From Halanaeroarchaeum sulfurireducens (lineage in GTDB: Archaea > Halobacteriota > Halobacteria > Halobacteriales > Halobacteriaceae), in contig NZ_CP008874.1 of NCBI RefSeq assembly GCF_001011115.1, positions 1,440,440 to 1,504,439 of the forward strand: a stretch of 64,000 nucleotides of DNA. The letters run 5' to 3'. Below, one piece after another: positions 38,954 through 47,408 of the stretch. The position numbers were made by a program, and so were the translations under genes. Below the pieces are notes generated by a model. That model saw only the letters and a program-made list of their open reading frames with translations, did no database searches and was not told the origin of the DNA. Each line of letters begins with the position of its first letter. Position 1 is the first letter of the stretch.

Positions 38954-39670
38954 GGCACTGTTCAGATAAGCTGATTCTACGCCCAACACAACGCCTTCAG
39001 CCACTCTTCGGCTGATTCTGGAGTTGAGCGAGAAAATGTATTGTAGAATTGGCTGGTTCGACTTTTATCTCTTGAAAGATACGTTCTACAGGGTTACGCT
39101 CGCCGAAGGTTTCGTGATGAAAGTGCATGCCCAAATCGAAGAGGCTGGCATGCAGCCAGGGTGCGCCTTCCACGAGGAGTTCGGCAGCGTCGATGGCGTG
39201 TTTCTGCTTGAGTTCTCACAAGAACATCTTGGTTAATGCCGTATTTCTGGAGGGATCGAGCCGAAAGTGAAAGATTGAGTTGGTGTCCGGATCGACCGCA
39301 GCAACGAGCCAGTACCGTTCGCCGTTGACTTTGACGACCGTCTCGTCGAGGGCGATTTTCTTGAGATCTCCAACCGCCACGCGGTTCGAGATCCGTCTTC
39401 TACACCCAGTTGTGGACGGTCGACCTTGTACGAGACACGTCTAAACTATCAAGAACAGAACTGTGTCAGAGAGCGATAATCCACTATGATGAAGGTGCAT
39501 CGCCAGCTCTATCATTTCTTTCGGCGTGGCTCCACGTTCCACAAAATCTAGTTCGGTCGCGCCGCTATTACTGCTGAAGCGGTCGATTCCGGGCACGAAT
39601 CACTTGAAATTACCTGCCTCATATTCATAGTGATTCATCATTCTCATTCTGGGCTTATCTGAACAGCGCC
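38954..39670 (-). mobile_element. Decayed IS6-type element, left copy
   Basis: 717 bp with inverted ends GGCACTGTTCAGATAAG at the left and GGCGCTGTTCAGATAAG (read inward) at the right. The minus strand encodes broken transposase pieces like those of haloarchaeal IS6-family elements: ELDFVERGATPKEMIELAMH near 39500 and downstream parts in other frames. Several frameshifts make it inactive. Flanking 8-bp sequences do not match, so no target duplication remains. It starts 58 bp after the GT2 gene and ends 3 bp from the GT4 stop codon. The rest of the gap 38896-39673 shows nothing else. Confidence 0.88.
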
Positions 39671-39673
39671 CCA

Positions 39674-40738
39674 TCAATTACCTTCTCGACTGGTCCCCCG
39701 GTAGAGGCCTTCAATTCGTTGGGCAATGTCGTTCCATGCGTGGTCGATGCGGGCGGTTTCGCGGTTGCGCTCTCCCACTGCCCGCAGTTCGGAATCTGTC
39801 TTCGCGTCGGCCCTTCGGAGACCGGCCGGAAGGTCCTCGTAGACCACGTTCCCCGAAGGCAGGACCGATGGGATCGAGCCTTTCGATGGGGCAACCACCG
39901 GCCGACCGAGGCTCATCGCAAGGATGACGGACCCTGAGTTGTAGATATCGCGATAAGGAAAGACGGCCAAGTCAGCGGCCGCGAAGTATGTCGGCACCGA
40001 CTCGTCGGGAACGTAGCCCAGGTCTAGTCGCACATCATCCCGGCCGGCCGTAAGGGTTTTGAGTTCACGTTCCAATTTGCCGTACTTGGGGTTGCCCGCG
40101 ACTATGAGACGACCGTCGACGCCCTCGAATGCGCGAACGAGGTCAGCAACTCCCTTGTATGGTCGGATTACTCCGAAAGTGAGGTAGACGCGTTCATCGT
40201 CTTGCAGATCGAGCTCTTTCCGCGCCATCGTCCGATCCTCGGCTTCGTAACGCTCACAATAGTTGCCATGTGGAATCGCCACCACTTTCTCCTTTTCAAC
40301 GTCGAAACGGTCGCAGAGTTCCGTCCGCGTCCTGTCGTCCCAGACTTGCACGGCGTCGGCACGGCGAACGACTTGTCCGGTTACCCACCGGTCAATGCGT
40401 TCGTATCGACGTTCGTGATTCACGAGGTTGTGAGCGGTCCAGACGACATGCACATGACGCTCAGCGAGCGCCACTTGCCCGACGAACACGAGCGCTGCTA
40501 GCCAGCATATAAGCCAACTGAACGGAAGCCAATAGACCCACTCGATACTTCCGAACAAAAAGTACGGGTGGAGCCAGTGGAGATGGAGGGCGTCCGCGTC
40601 TCGCAGTCGGTGTGCGAACGGCGTGAAGGGCATCGCTTGGCGCTCCACCGTCGTTTCCACTCCCCGTTCCTGAAGCGCATCGAAGAGCAATTCTTGGAAG
40701 GCGTTAGCCTCAAAGACGGGTGCGTGGAACACGCGCAT
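39674..40738 (-). CDS. Glycosyltransferase family 4
   Basis: A 354-aa GT-B-fold transferase. Seen: HLHWLHPYFL and VWTAHNLVNHERRYERID in the acceptor half, an internal hydrophobic hairpin WLPFSWLICWLAALVFVGQVAL that may bind the membrane, then the donor half with VIRPYKGVADLVRAFEG, VAGNPKYGKLE and AVFPYRDIYNSGSVILAMSLGRPVV with the E/S-rich nucleotide site. Its stop lies 3 bp from the end of the left IS6-like element, so the 3' end could have been changed by the insertion. Divergent from the sulfatase-like gene. Confidence 0.88.
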   Translation of the reverse strand: MRVFHAPVFEANAFQELLFDALQERGVETTVERQAMPFTPFAHRLRDADALHLHWLHPYFLFGSIEWVYWLPFSWLICWLAALVFVGQVALAERHVHVVWTAHNLVNHERRYERIDRWVTGQVVRRADAVQVWDDRTRTELCDRFDVEKEKVVAIPHGNYCERYEAEDRTMARKELDLQDDERVYLTFGVIRPYKGVADLVRAFEGVDGRLIVAGNPKYGKLERELKTLTAGRDDVRLDLGYVPDESVPTYFAAADLAVFPYRDIYNSGSVILAMSLGRPVVAPSKGSIPSVLPSGNVVYEDLPAGLRRADAKTDSELRAVGERNRETARIDHAWNDIAQRIEGLYRGTSREGN

Positions 40739-40792
40739 TGCTACAGTCTGGACCTAGTCGCAACCTAATAGTTGTGATTGATTGCTTGAAGC

Positions 40793-40816
40793 CGGTAGGT
40801 TTTTAAAAGTCTACCG
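40793..40816. promoter_or_regulatory. Inverted repeat around TATA box of sulfatase-like gene
   Basis: Perfect 6-bp arms CGGTAG and CTACCG enclose the AT-rich centre GTTTTTAAAAGT, whose TATA-like part stands about 24 nt before the ATG at 40831. A protein bound here would block the promoter, so it may control the sulfatase-like and GT10 genes. Confidence 0.45.
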
Positions 40817-40830
40817 CAGCATTGATTTAC

Positions 40831-41754
40831 ATGTACTCCCTCGCCCAGGTAAAGCGAGGACTTTCTCATCCGAACTTGATCATCCGCGAATTCAATCGAC
40901 TCTACCACACGCGCCTCGATAGTCTACGATACAACGAGGCGGGGTTCGGCCTCATGGAAGCAGACTGGGATTTCTGCCATATCCTTGACGCCTGTCGCTA
41001 CGACATGTTCGCAGAGCACTCGTCACTCCCGGGTATGCTCTCGAAGCGCGTCTCCCGCGGGTCGAACACCGTCGAGTTCCTCCGCGGGAATTTTGAGACG
41101 GGGACATACCACGACACGGTGTATGTCACCGCCAATCCTCAGTACCGTCGGTATGAGAACCAGTTCGACGCCGAGTTCCATGATGTCGTTGATGTCTGGG
41201 CTAACGACGGCTGGGACGACACGTACAATACCGTTCTCCCCGAGACAACGACCGAGTACGCCCTTGAGGCCGCCGATCGGTACCCCCACAAGCGCCTCCT
41301 CGTACACTTCATCCAGCCCCACTACCCATTTCTTGTCCCCGACTCGACGTTCGACAAGACCCATCTTCACGACGAAGGCGCCGAGACAGACGACTTCTGG
41401 CATCGCATCTTCTATGGGGAACTGGACGTCGACCCCTCGTACGTTTGGTCCCTGTATCGTAAGTCACTCGACGAAGCGCTCCCCCACGTAGAGCGACTCC
41501 TGACATCGGTTGAGGGTAAACACGTCGTCACGGCCGACCACGGTAACATGGTCGGCGAACGCGCCGCGCCACTCCCCGTTCGAGAGTGGGGCCACCCCGA
41601 GGGGATTTACGTCCCCAAACTGGTCGAAGTGCCGTGGCTTGAGTACACGAACGGCGAGCGTCGGCGCGTGACCCCAACCCGACCCCGACAAGGGACAAGC
41701 GTCGATGACAACGCGGTACGGGAACGCTTACGGACGCTGGGATATCGGGAGTGA
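40831..41754 (+). CDS. Sulfatase/alkaline phosphatase-superfamily protein
   Basis: A 307-aa protein of the alkaline phosphatase-like fold common in haloarchaeal surface-glycan loci. Seen: WDFCHILDACRYDMFAEHSSL (metal-site Asp and the CR nucleophile region), HFIQPHYPFLVPD, and VTADHGNMVGER with the second metal site. No signal peptide, so it probably acts on cytoplasmic glycan intermediates, as a phosphate- or sulfate-ester transferase or hydrolase. The ATG at 40831 fits the TATA position; a TTG three codons upstream is an alternative. Its stop overlaps the GT10 start by GTGA. Confidence 0.8.
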   Translation: MYSLAQVKRGLSHPNLIIREFNRLYHTRLDSLRYNEAGFGLMEADWDFCHILDACRYDMFAEHSSLPGMLSKRVSRGSNTVEFLRGNFETGTYHDTVYVTANPQYRRYENQFDAEFHDVVDVWANDGWDDTYNTVLPETTTEYALEAADRYPHKRLLVHFIQPHYPFLVPDSTFDKTHLHDEGAETDDFWHRIFYGELDVDPSYVWSLYRKSLDEALPHVERLLTSVEGKHVVTADHGNMVGERAAPLPVREWGHPEGIYVPKLVEVPWLEYTNGERRRVTPTRPRQGTSVDDNAVRERLRTLGYRE

Positions 41755-42983
41755 CTCAAGATATGCAGGTAAGCGTCGTTCCCCAGTATCCATTGGCTCT
41801 AGGTGACGATGAACTATTCAATGCAGATGAATACGACCCGACGCGCGCCTATGGTACCGACCGGACTGGATTCGCGGCCGTCCACGAGCGGTTTGCAGCC
41901 GACGGTCACAATATTCACACGATGGACGTGTTATCGCCCACAGAGGCGGATGCCGTCATATTCGTAGACATGGACTTCGACGTCCTCGACCGGTTGCTAG
42001 ACCTCTCGCCCTCGCGTCGGCCAGCGTTTGTTTACCTCATGCGGGAACCGCCGTCAGTACGGTGGTACAACTCTGCAGCGGAACTGCCGCGGTTCGCCAC
42101 TGTTTTCGATGCCGTCGTCACGTGGAACGGCCGTCTAGCCGACGCACACGGCTTCTACGAGTACAACATCCCGCAGTATCTCGAGATTAATAAAGGGGAC
42201 CTCCCGTCGTTCGACGACAGGACTCTACTCACAAACGTCTCCAGTCGGAAATACTCCAAACACCCGGACGAACTCTACTCCGAACGTGAGCGTATCGCAA
42301 GGTTCTATGACGAATACCACTCTGAAAAATTCACGCTCCACGGGCGCTATTGGAACGACCCGCCGAGAAAGGAAGACATCTACCATCACATGAAACTCCG
42401 CCCCCATACCTACCGGACCTATGGTGGCGTCGTTGACGACAAGATCGCGGTCTACGGACATCACCGGTTCGCCCTCGCCTTCGAGAATATGACGGGCATA
42501 GAGGGCTACCTGACCGAGAAGCTATTCGACTGCCTGCGTGCGCGGACTGTCCCGGTGTACTGGGGCGCGAATGACGTGGAGCGGTATGTGCCCAGGGAAG
42601 CGTTCGTCGACTACCGGAAGTTCGGGACACCGGAGCGGCTACACGCGTTTCTCGATTCGATGGATGCAGAAATGCATAGGGCGTATCTCGAGGCGGCAAG
42701 CGCGTTTCTTAAATCGGGAACCGACCCCGTCGGGCCGTCGCAGTATGCGGAAACGTTGTACACAGCGACGAAGGAGGCTCAAGAGAGTGAGTGGTCGGCG
42801 CCATCCGCCTCTCTCCGTGAGGAGATACGGGCACGTGGATTGTTAAAGCGGCTCGAGAGCCGGCCGAAATCGCTATCAAAAATGGAGTGCGTGGCGGGCC
42901 TCCTGGGGGCGGTGAGAAAATACCCAGCAATGGTGCGTGAGCGACCGAGTGCGGTTCTCGAATCGCTGAAGTGCGTACTGTGA
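41751..42983 (+). CDS. GT10 (alpha-1,3/4-fucosyltransferase-like) glycosyltransferase
   Basis: A 410-aa protein whose centre carries the GT10 signature: FALAFENMTGIEGYLTEKLF (matching the family FxxxFENS...YxTEK) followed by VPVYWGANDVERYVPREAFVDYR. An N-terminal half with YLMREPPSVRW and VVTWNGRLAD fits the acceptor side. The GTG at 41751 overlaps the stop of the sulfatase-like gene; ATG at 41763 is possible. GT10 enzymes use GDP-fucose in animals and bacteria and are uncommon in archaea. No GDP-fucose genes are in the window, so the donor is open. It ends 9 bp before the right IS6-like element. Confidence 0.82.
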   Translation: MTQDMQVSVVPQYPLALGDDELFNADEYDPTRAYGTDRTGFAAVHERFAADGHNIHTMDVLSPTEADAVIFVDMDFDVLDRLLDLSPSRRPAFVYLMREPPSVRWYNSAAELPRFATVFDAVVTWNGRLADAHGFYEYNIPQYLEINKGDLPSFDDRTLLTNVSSRKYSKHPDELYSERERIARFYDEYHSEKFTLHGRYWNDPPRKEDIYHHMKLRPHTYRTYGGVVDDKIAVYGHHRFALAFENMTGIEGYLTEKLFDCLRARTVPVYWGANDVERYVPREAFVDYRKFGTPERLHAFLDSMDAEMHRAYLEAASAFLKSGTDPVGPSQYAETLYTATKEAQESEWSAPSASLREEIRARGLLKRLESRPKSLSKMECVAGLLGAVRKYPAMVRERPSAVLESLKCVL

Positions 42984-42992
42984 TCTGCCCTG

Positions 42993-43707
42993 GGCACTGT
43001 TCGGATAAGATGGTTCTCGGCCCAGCTTAATGCTTTCAACCACTCTTCTGCGGATTCGGGACTTAAACGCGAAAACGTATTATAGAACTGTTTGGTTCGA
43101 CGTTTTATCTCTTGAAAGACACGTTCGACGGGATTGCGTTCGCCGAAGGTTTCGTGGGGGAGTGCATGCTCAACTTGAAGAGGGCGCCCTGCAGCCAGGG
43201 GGCGCCATCGACGAAAAATTCGGCATCATCGACGGCGTGTTTTTCCTGAAGTTCGCGCAAAACTTCTTCGTGAGGGCCGTATTTCTGGAGGGATAGAGCC
43301 GCACGTGCAGGATTACGTTAGTGTCCGGATCGACCGCAGCAACGAACCAGAACCGTTCTACGTTGGCCTTGACGACCGTCTCATCGACCTCGATTTCTCG
43401 GGATCTCGACCACCGCGCGGTTCGAGATTCGCTTTCTGCGACCAGTTGTGCACGGTGGACCTTGCACGAGAAATGCCAAAAATGTTTAGAAAATGTACTG
43501 TATTAGAAAGCGATAAGCCGCCGAGATGAAGGTGAATCGCCAGCTCCATCATCTCTTTCGGCGTCGCTTTGCGTTCCACAAAATCTAACTCGATCGCGTC
43601 GTTACTGCCGTTGAGGCGGCTGATTTCTGGCATAGGACACTTGAAATCATCCGCCCCATATTTCTAGTAATTTACCATTCTAGCTCTGGGCTTATCTGAA
43701 CAGCGCC
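42993..43707 (-). mobile_element. Decayed IS6-type element, right copy
   Basis: 715 bp, same orientation as the left copy and clearly homologous along its whole length. Ends are GGCACTGTTCGGATAAG and GGCGCTGTTCAGATAAG. The minus-strand transposase begins in 43358-43633 and continues in other frames as ERVFQEIKRRTKQFYNTFS and WLKALSWAENHLIRT, so it is frameshifted and inactive. No matching 8-bp flanks are left. It fills the gap from the GT10 gene to the ABC exporter except 70 bp at the right, where nothing is seen. Confidence 0.88.
43358..43633 (-). pseudogene. IS6-family transposase, N-terminal fragment
   Basis: 91 codons starting MPEISRLNGSNDAIELDFVE, then ATPKEMMELAIHLHLGGLSL and the helix-turn-helix SRARSTVHNWSQKANL. 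The frame is lost before the DDE catalytic core. The equivalent start in the left copy has further lost its ATG. Confidence 0.85.
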
Positions 43708-43777
43708 CCCCGCTGACCCGAAGGATTATTAAATGAGTTACGGGCATTGTCACTGGACGTCTACTTCATGAGTGTGT

Positions 43778-45574
43778 TTATGCCTTCGACTGAATCTCGT
43801 ACAATTCCGCATACTCCCCACCCTTCTCCAACAACTTCTCATGCGTCCCCGCCTCGACGATCTCTCCACTATCGACCGTATAGATCACGTCAGCGTTCTG
43901 CACCGTCGACAGCCGGTGCGCGATAGCGACCATCCCGTACTCTCGATCCATCGACTCGATGGACGCCTGCACCTCCCTTTCCAGATTCGAGTCCAGATCG
44001 CTGGTCGCCTCGTCCAGCACCAGCAAATCGGCGTCCTTCAACAGGGCCCGCGCGAGCGCAATCCGCTGTCGCTGGCCACCCGAGAGCCGAACCCCGTCGT
44101 CACCCAACTGCGATTCGTAGCCGTTCGGCAATTCGTCGACGAATTCGTTCACCTTCGCGATCTCACAGACCTGCTCGACCTCACTACGCGTCGCGTCCCG
44201 CTTCCCGATGGTCACGTTGTTCTCGAGCGTGTCGTTGAAGATGAACGGCTGCTGGCGCACCACCGCAATCCGCTCGCGCCACTCCCGAAGACCGAATTCC
44301 CCGATCGAAGTCCCATTGGCTCGGATTTCCCCCGCGTCGGGCTCGTACATCCGCGCCAGCAGGGACACGATCGTCGACTTCCCCGCACCCGATTGCCCGA
44401 CGAACGCGATGAACTCCCCCTTCGAGACATCGAAGCTGATCCCGTTCAGAACGGTCTCATCCTCGGTGTAGGAGAACTCCACGTCGTCGAATTCCACGTC
44501 GCGAATCTCCTCGATCGACCGATCTCCGTTCGACTCGTTTCGAGAATCCAGATCGCGAACGAATCGTTGCGTTCGAACGAGATGCGAGAGGTTCCCCTCC
44601 AGACTGTACACCTGACTGTTCAGACGACTCGCCAGCGGCGAGAGCCTGAACATGGCGAAGAGGAAGATCCCGAGCGCTCCGAGGGAGAGGCCCGAATAGG
44701 TGAAGCCGACGTAAATCAACGCGAAGAGCGACACCGCGGCCGCCAGATCGTATCCATTCTGGAGCGCGGCCTTGTTGCGAGACAATTTGATCGAGGATTC
44801 CGTATACCGCGTGATCGCATCACGGAACTCCGCGAAAACCTCCCGAGAGAGGTTGAACAACTTCACGTCGCGAATCCCCTGGGTCCCCGCTTGCACAGAC
44901 TGCTGGACGGACTCGTTGGCCTGGGCGACCCGATTCCCGATCGTGTACCCCGGTTCGAGGACCTCTCGCAGGAGGTACGTGATCCCCCCGAGCAAAACGA
45001 TTGCATAGACCGTCATATCCGGAGCGATGTAGACCATGATGGCCAAATAGACGCTCACCAGCGCGAGCGTCTCCATAGCTTGCACGCCCAGTTGGATTAC
45101 CTTCCCCGAGTACCGCGTTTCGGTGATGATCGCGTTGAGGATGTCGTCGGAACCCTCGTCGTCGAAGTAGCCGATTCGGGCGTTGAGCGCGGCGCGGAAC
45201 GCCTCTGTCCGCAGGTACTGCTCGTAGTCCCGCTGGAGGATGGCCTTCATCCAGGCGACGGTGAACGAGGAGGAGAAACGCACCGTCATCACGATCGAGA
45301 TGCCGACGATGAGTGGCCCCAGTTCGAACGGAATCCCCAGAAATTCGTAGACCTGCAAAAAGAGCCCCATGATCGTGTCCTGCGGGGTGACCTCCCCTTC
45401 GGACTGTGCGACTTCCATAATCGGATAGATGAAACTCAGGCCGATCCCCTCGAGAAACGCGGTCAGGCCCCCCAGTGCGACGATCGGGAGCACGAACAGC
45501 GGTCGGTATTTCACGACCTGGACGACGGCATCGAGTTTCTCCCGCCAGGTGATTTCCTCGGAACTGTCGACCAT
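43778..45574 (-). CDS. ABC exporter, fused membrane and ATPase domains (PglK/MsbA-like)
   Basis: A 598-aa half-transporter. Residues about 25-320 contain six membrane segments; residues about 350-598 are the ATPase with Walker A GQSGAGKST, Q-loop VRQQPFIFNDTLENNV, signature LSGGQRQRIALARALL, Walker B LLVLDEATSDLD and switch His in AIAHRLSTV. The ATG at 45574 (MVDSSEEITWREKL) is chosen over 45691. In Campylobacter, PglK of this type flips lipid-linked oligosaccharide. Its place beside aglF and glycosyltransferases makes a similar flippase role plausible, but drug or lipid export cannot be excluded. Confidence 0.88.
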   Translation of the reverse strand: MVDSSEEITWREKLDAVVQVVKYRPLFVLPIVALGGLTAFLEGIGLSFIYPIMEVAQSEGEVTPQDTIMGLFLQVYEFLGIPFELGPLIVGISIVMTVRFSSSFTVAWMKAILQRDYEQYLRTEAFRAALNARIGYFDDEGSDDILNAIITETRYSGKVIQLGVQAMETLALVSVYLAIMVYIAPDMTVYAIVLLGGITYLLREVLEPGYTIGNRVAQANESVQQSVQAGTQGIRDVKLFNLSREVFAEFRDAITRYTESSIKLSRNKAALQNGYDLAAAVSLFALIYVGFTYSGLSLGALGIFLFAMFRLSPLASRLNSQVYSLEGNLSHLVRTQRFVRDLDSRNESNGDRSIEEIRDVEFDDVEFSYTEDETVLNGISFDVSKGEFIAFVGQSGAGKSTIVSLLARMYEPDAGEIRANGTSIGEFGLREWRERIAVVRQQPFIFNDTLENNVTIGKRDATRSEVEQVCEIAKVNEFVDELPNGYESQLGDDGVRLSGGQRQRIALARALLKDADLLVLDEATSDLDSNLEREVQASIESMDREYGMVAIAHRLSTVQNADVIYTVDSGEIVEAGTHEKLLEKGGEYAELYEIQSKA

Positions 45575-45806
45575 TGGAAGTTGCTTGTGCTTCCGTGCCT
45601 CCGTTGATAAGGATGCTGTTTCCGCGCATACCCTTTCGACTGGACAGTTTCGTGGCCCTTCCCCGACCCACGTTTCTCGAAGTCTGGCCAATCAACCGGG
45701 CGGGAATGAACGGGGCAGGGGCTTTCGCTGTATCAGTGCCAATCTCTTTGCAGTTCCAATCCGCCCAACACAACCTATTTCCCACCAAACCACTCACAAC
45801 GAACCA

Positions 45807-46535
45807 ATGCAAGCAGTCGTCCTCGCCGCCGGCAAGGGCACCCGCCTCCGCCCCCTGACGGAAGACAAACCCAAGGCGATGGTCGAAGTCGATGGCAAAC
45901 CCCTCGTCGCACACGTCTTCGACCGCCTAATCGAATTGGACGCCTCCGAACTGATCGCCGTCGTCGGCTATCAGAAAGAACAGATCATCGAGCACTTCGG
46001 CGACGAGTATCGCGACACGCCCATCACCTACGCCCACCAGCGCGAGCAGGCGGGCCTTGCCCACGCCCTCCTCACCGCCGAGGAGCACATCGACGACGAC
46101 TTCATGCTGATGCTCGGGGACAACATCTTCCAGGCCAACCTCGCGGACGTCGTCAACCGCCAGCGAGAGAACCGCACCGACGCAGCCTTCCTCGTCGAAG
46201 AGGTCCCCTACGAGGAGGCCTCCCGCTACGGCGTCTGTGACACCAACGAGTACGGCGAGATCGTCAACGTCGTCGAGAAACCCGAGGACCCGCCGTCGAA
46301 CCTCGTCATGACGGGCTTCTACACCTTCACGCCGGCCATCTTCCACGCGGCCCACCTGGTCCAGCCCTCCGACCGCGGCGAGTACGAACTCTCGGACGCC
46401 ATCGACCTGCTCATCGAGTCCGGGCGAACGATAGACGCCATTCGCATGGACGGCTGGCGAATCGACGTGGGCTATCCCGAGGATCGGGACGAAGCCGAGG
46501 AGCGACTGCAGGAGCTCGAGGCCTCTGCGAAATAA
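45807..46535 (+). CDS. aglF: Sugar-1-phosphate nucleotidylyltransferase, AglF-like
   Basis: Makes an NDP-sugar from a sugar-1-phosphate; 242 aa. Seen: the N-terminal MQAVVLAAGKGTRLRPLT with the nucleotide signature, KPKAMVEVDGKP, the metal site LMLGDNIF, VEKPEDPPSNLVMTGFY and GWRIDVGYPEDRDEA. The whole sequence follows the pattern of Haloferax volcanii AglF, a glucose-1-phosphate uridylyltransferase of N-glycosylation. UDP-glucose from it could feed the AglM-like dehydrogenase at 61.7 kb. It is divergent from the ABC exporter across 232 bp. Confidence 0.9.
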   Translation: MQAVVLAAGKGTRLRPLTEDKPKAMVEVDGKPLVAHVFDRLIELDASELIAVVGYQKEQIIEHFGDEYRDTPITYAHQREQAGLAHALLTAEEHIDDDFMLMLGDNIFQANLADVVNRQRENRTDAAFLVEEVPYEEASRYGVCDTNEYGEIVNVVEKPEDPPSNLVMTGFYTFTPAIFHAAHLVQPSDRGEYELSDAIDLLIESGRTIDAIRMDGWRIDVGYPEDRDEAEERLQELEASAK

Positions 46536-46649
46536 GGAAATCAGCCCATCATTCACCGCCGAATTTTAGTAGTCTCCGAACGTGGGCGCTTTCCAGATAA
46601 GATTAGCAACCGCATTTCGTGCCAGTGATCCAATTTTTGGAGTGGGACT

Positions 46650-46929
46650 ACGAAAGGGGCCGACCGGGTGGTCGGCAACGCCGACCACCTATAACGTGGC
46701 GGCTTTCGCCGCCACGAGGTCGGGGAAGGCGGACGCAGCAAGCACCGTCGCCCGAGAGAGCATGCTCTCTCGGGATCACGAAAATCTCCGATTTTCGAAC
46801 GACAACGAGCGAAGCGAGTGAGGAGCGCAGCAAGTGGGAGACGCGACCGAAGGGAGCGTCTCCGAAAGGCGAGCGGGGAACGAAGTGACCCGCGAGCATC
46901 CCCCGACCCGAGCGGGAGGGGGCTTTCGG
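46650..46929 (+). repeat. Hairpin-rich repeat, long copy, right border of glycan locus
   Basis: Starts with CTACGAAAGGGGCCGACCGG (46650-46669) and ends with GCGGGAGGGGGCTTTCGG (46912-46929), the same boxes as at 37762-37863. Inside are at least four near-perfect stems: GTGGCGGC/GCCGCCAC (46696-46715), a 24-bp palindrome centred on GAGCATGCTC (46751-46774), CGAAAATC/GATTTTCG (46779-46797) and GGAGACGC/GCGTCTCC (46837-46863). Small ORFs across it are codon-poor and not convincing. The flanks 46536-46649 and 46930-47017 show nothing recognisable. Confidence 0.82.
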
Positions 46930-47017
46930 GAGTAACTGTAACTCCCTACCACACTTTCCAACAGAACAAAACTCACCATAGCAAAAGATCTACTCCCTCG
47001 AACTCCAACAATCCCCG

Positions 47018-47092
47018 ATGTTGAGCTTCGAGGAACGGTTCGACGTGGATCTCGGGCCCGTCAAGGACGTGGCGAAGTTCCTGATGCGGTAA
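47018..47092 (+). pseudogene. 24-codon duplicated gene tail, left copy
   Basis: Reads MLSFEERFDVDLGPVKDVAK and four more residues, then stops. It is about 80 percent identical in DNA to 47926-48000. Both look like the end of the same unrecognised gene. The two copies lie on either side of the AbrB/PIN pair. Confidence 0.6.
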
Positions 47093-47144
47093 CGACCGAT
47101 GGATTCATGCATTTGCGTAAGGAATTCTTACGAGTGAGAATACG

Positions 47145-47408
47145 ATGAGCACGGACGAACCCGAAGTAACCACCGTGACCTCGAAGGGGCAGATCACGAT
47201 CCCGAGCCGCCTGCGAAAACAGTTCGGCCTCGAAAAAGGAACGAAACTGATGGTCGTTCCGACCGACTACGGGCTCGTCTTGAAAAAGCTCGAACTCCCG
47301 TCGGTCGAAGAGTTTCAAAAGCGGGTCGAGGAGCGAGCCGAGGCGGTCGATCTTTCGGCGGAAGAGGTCGACGAACTAGTACACAAAGCCCGGGGAACTG
47401 GTGAATGA
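47145..47408 (+). CDS. AbrB/SpoVT-type antitoxin
   Basis: An 87-aa DNA-binding antitoxin. Residues 7-50 form the swapped-hairpin AbrB fold (TVTSKGQITIPSRLRKQFGL then GTKLMVVPTDYGLVLKKL). The rest is an acidic helix that would wrap the toxin (EEVDELVHKARGTGE). The stop overlaps the PIN gene start by ATGA, typical of a toxin-antitoxin operon; the complex should repress its own promoter. Confidence 0.9.
   Translation: MSTDEPEVTTVTSKGQITIPSRLRKQFGLEKGTKLMVVPTDYGLVLKKLELPSVEEFQKRVEERAEAVDLSAEEVDELVHKARGTGE

Noticed and set aside
39024-39236. 70-codon plus-strand ORF inside the left IS6-like element
   Set aside because: It is antisense to the transposase remnant and its counterpart in the right copy is not conserved as an ORF.
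38954-43707. Active composite transposon
   Set aside because: Both transposases are frameshifted and no shared target duplication remains (gttcatac and ccatcaat beside the left copy, ctgccctg and ccccgctg beside the right one), so only an ancestral unit can be claimed.
43772-45607. 611-codon plus-strand frame over the ABC exporter
   Set aside because: Antisense shadow of an intact ABC protein with all ATPase motifs.
46582-47024. Small ORFs across the hairpin-rich repeat
   Set aside because: They run through palindromes in several frames, have odd codon use and overlap one another; the DNA is better explained as a structured repeat.
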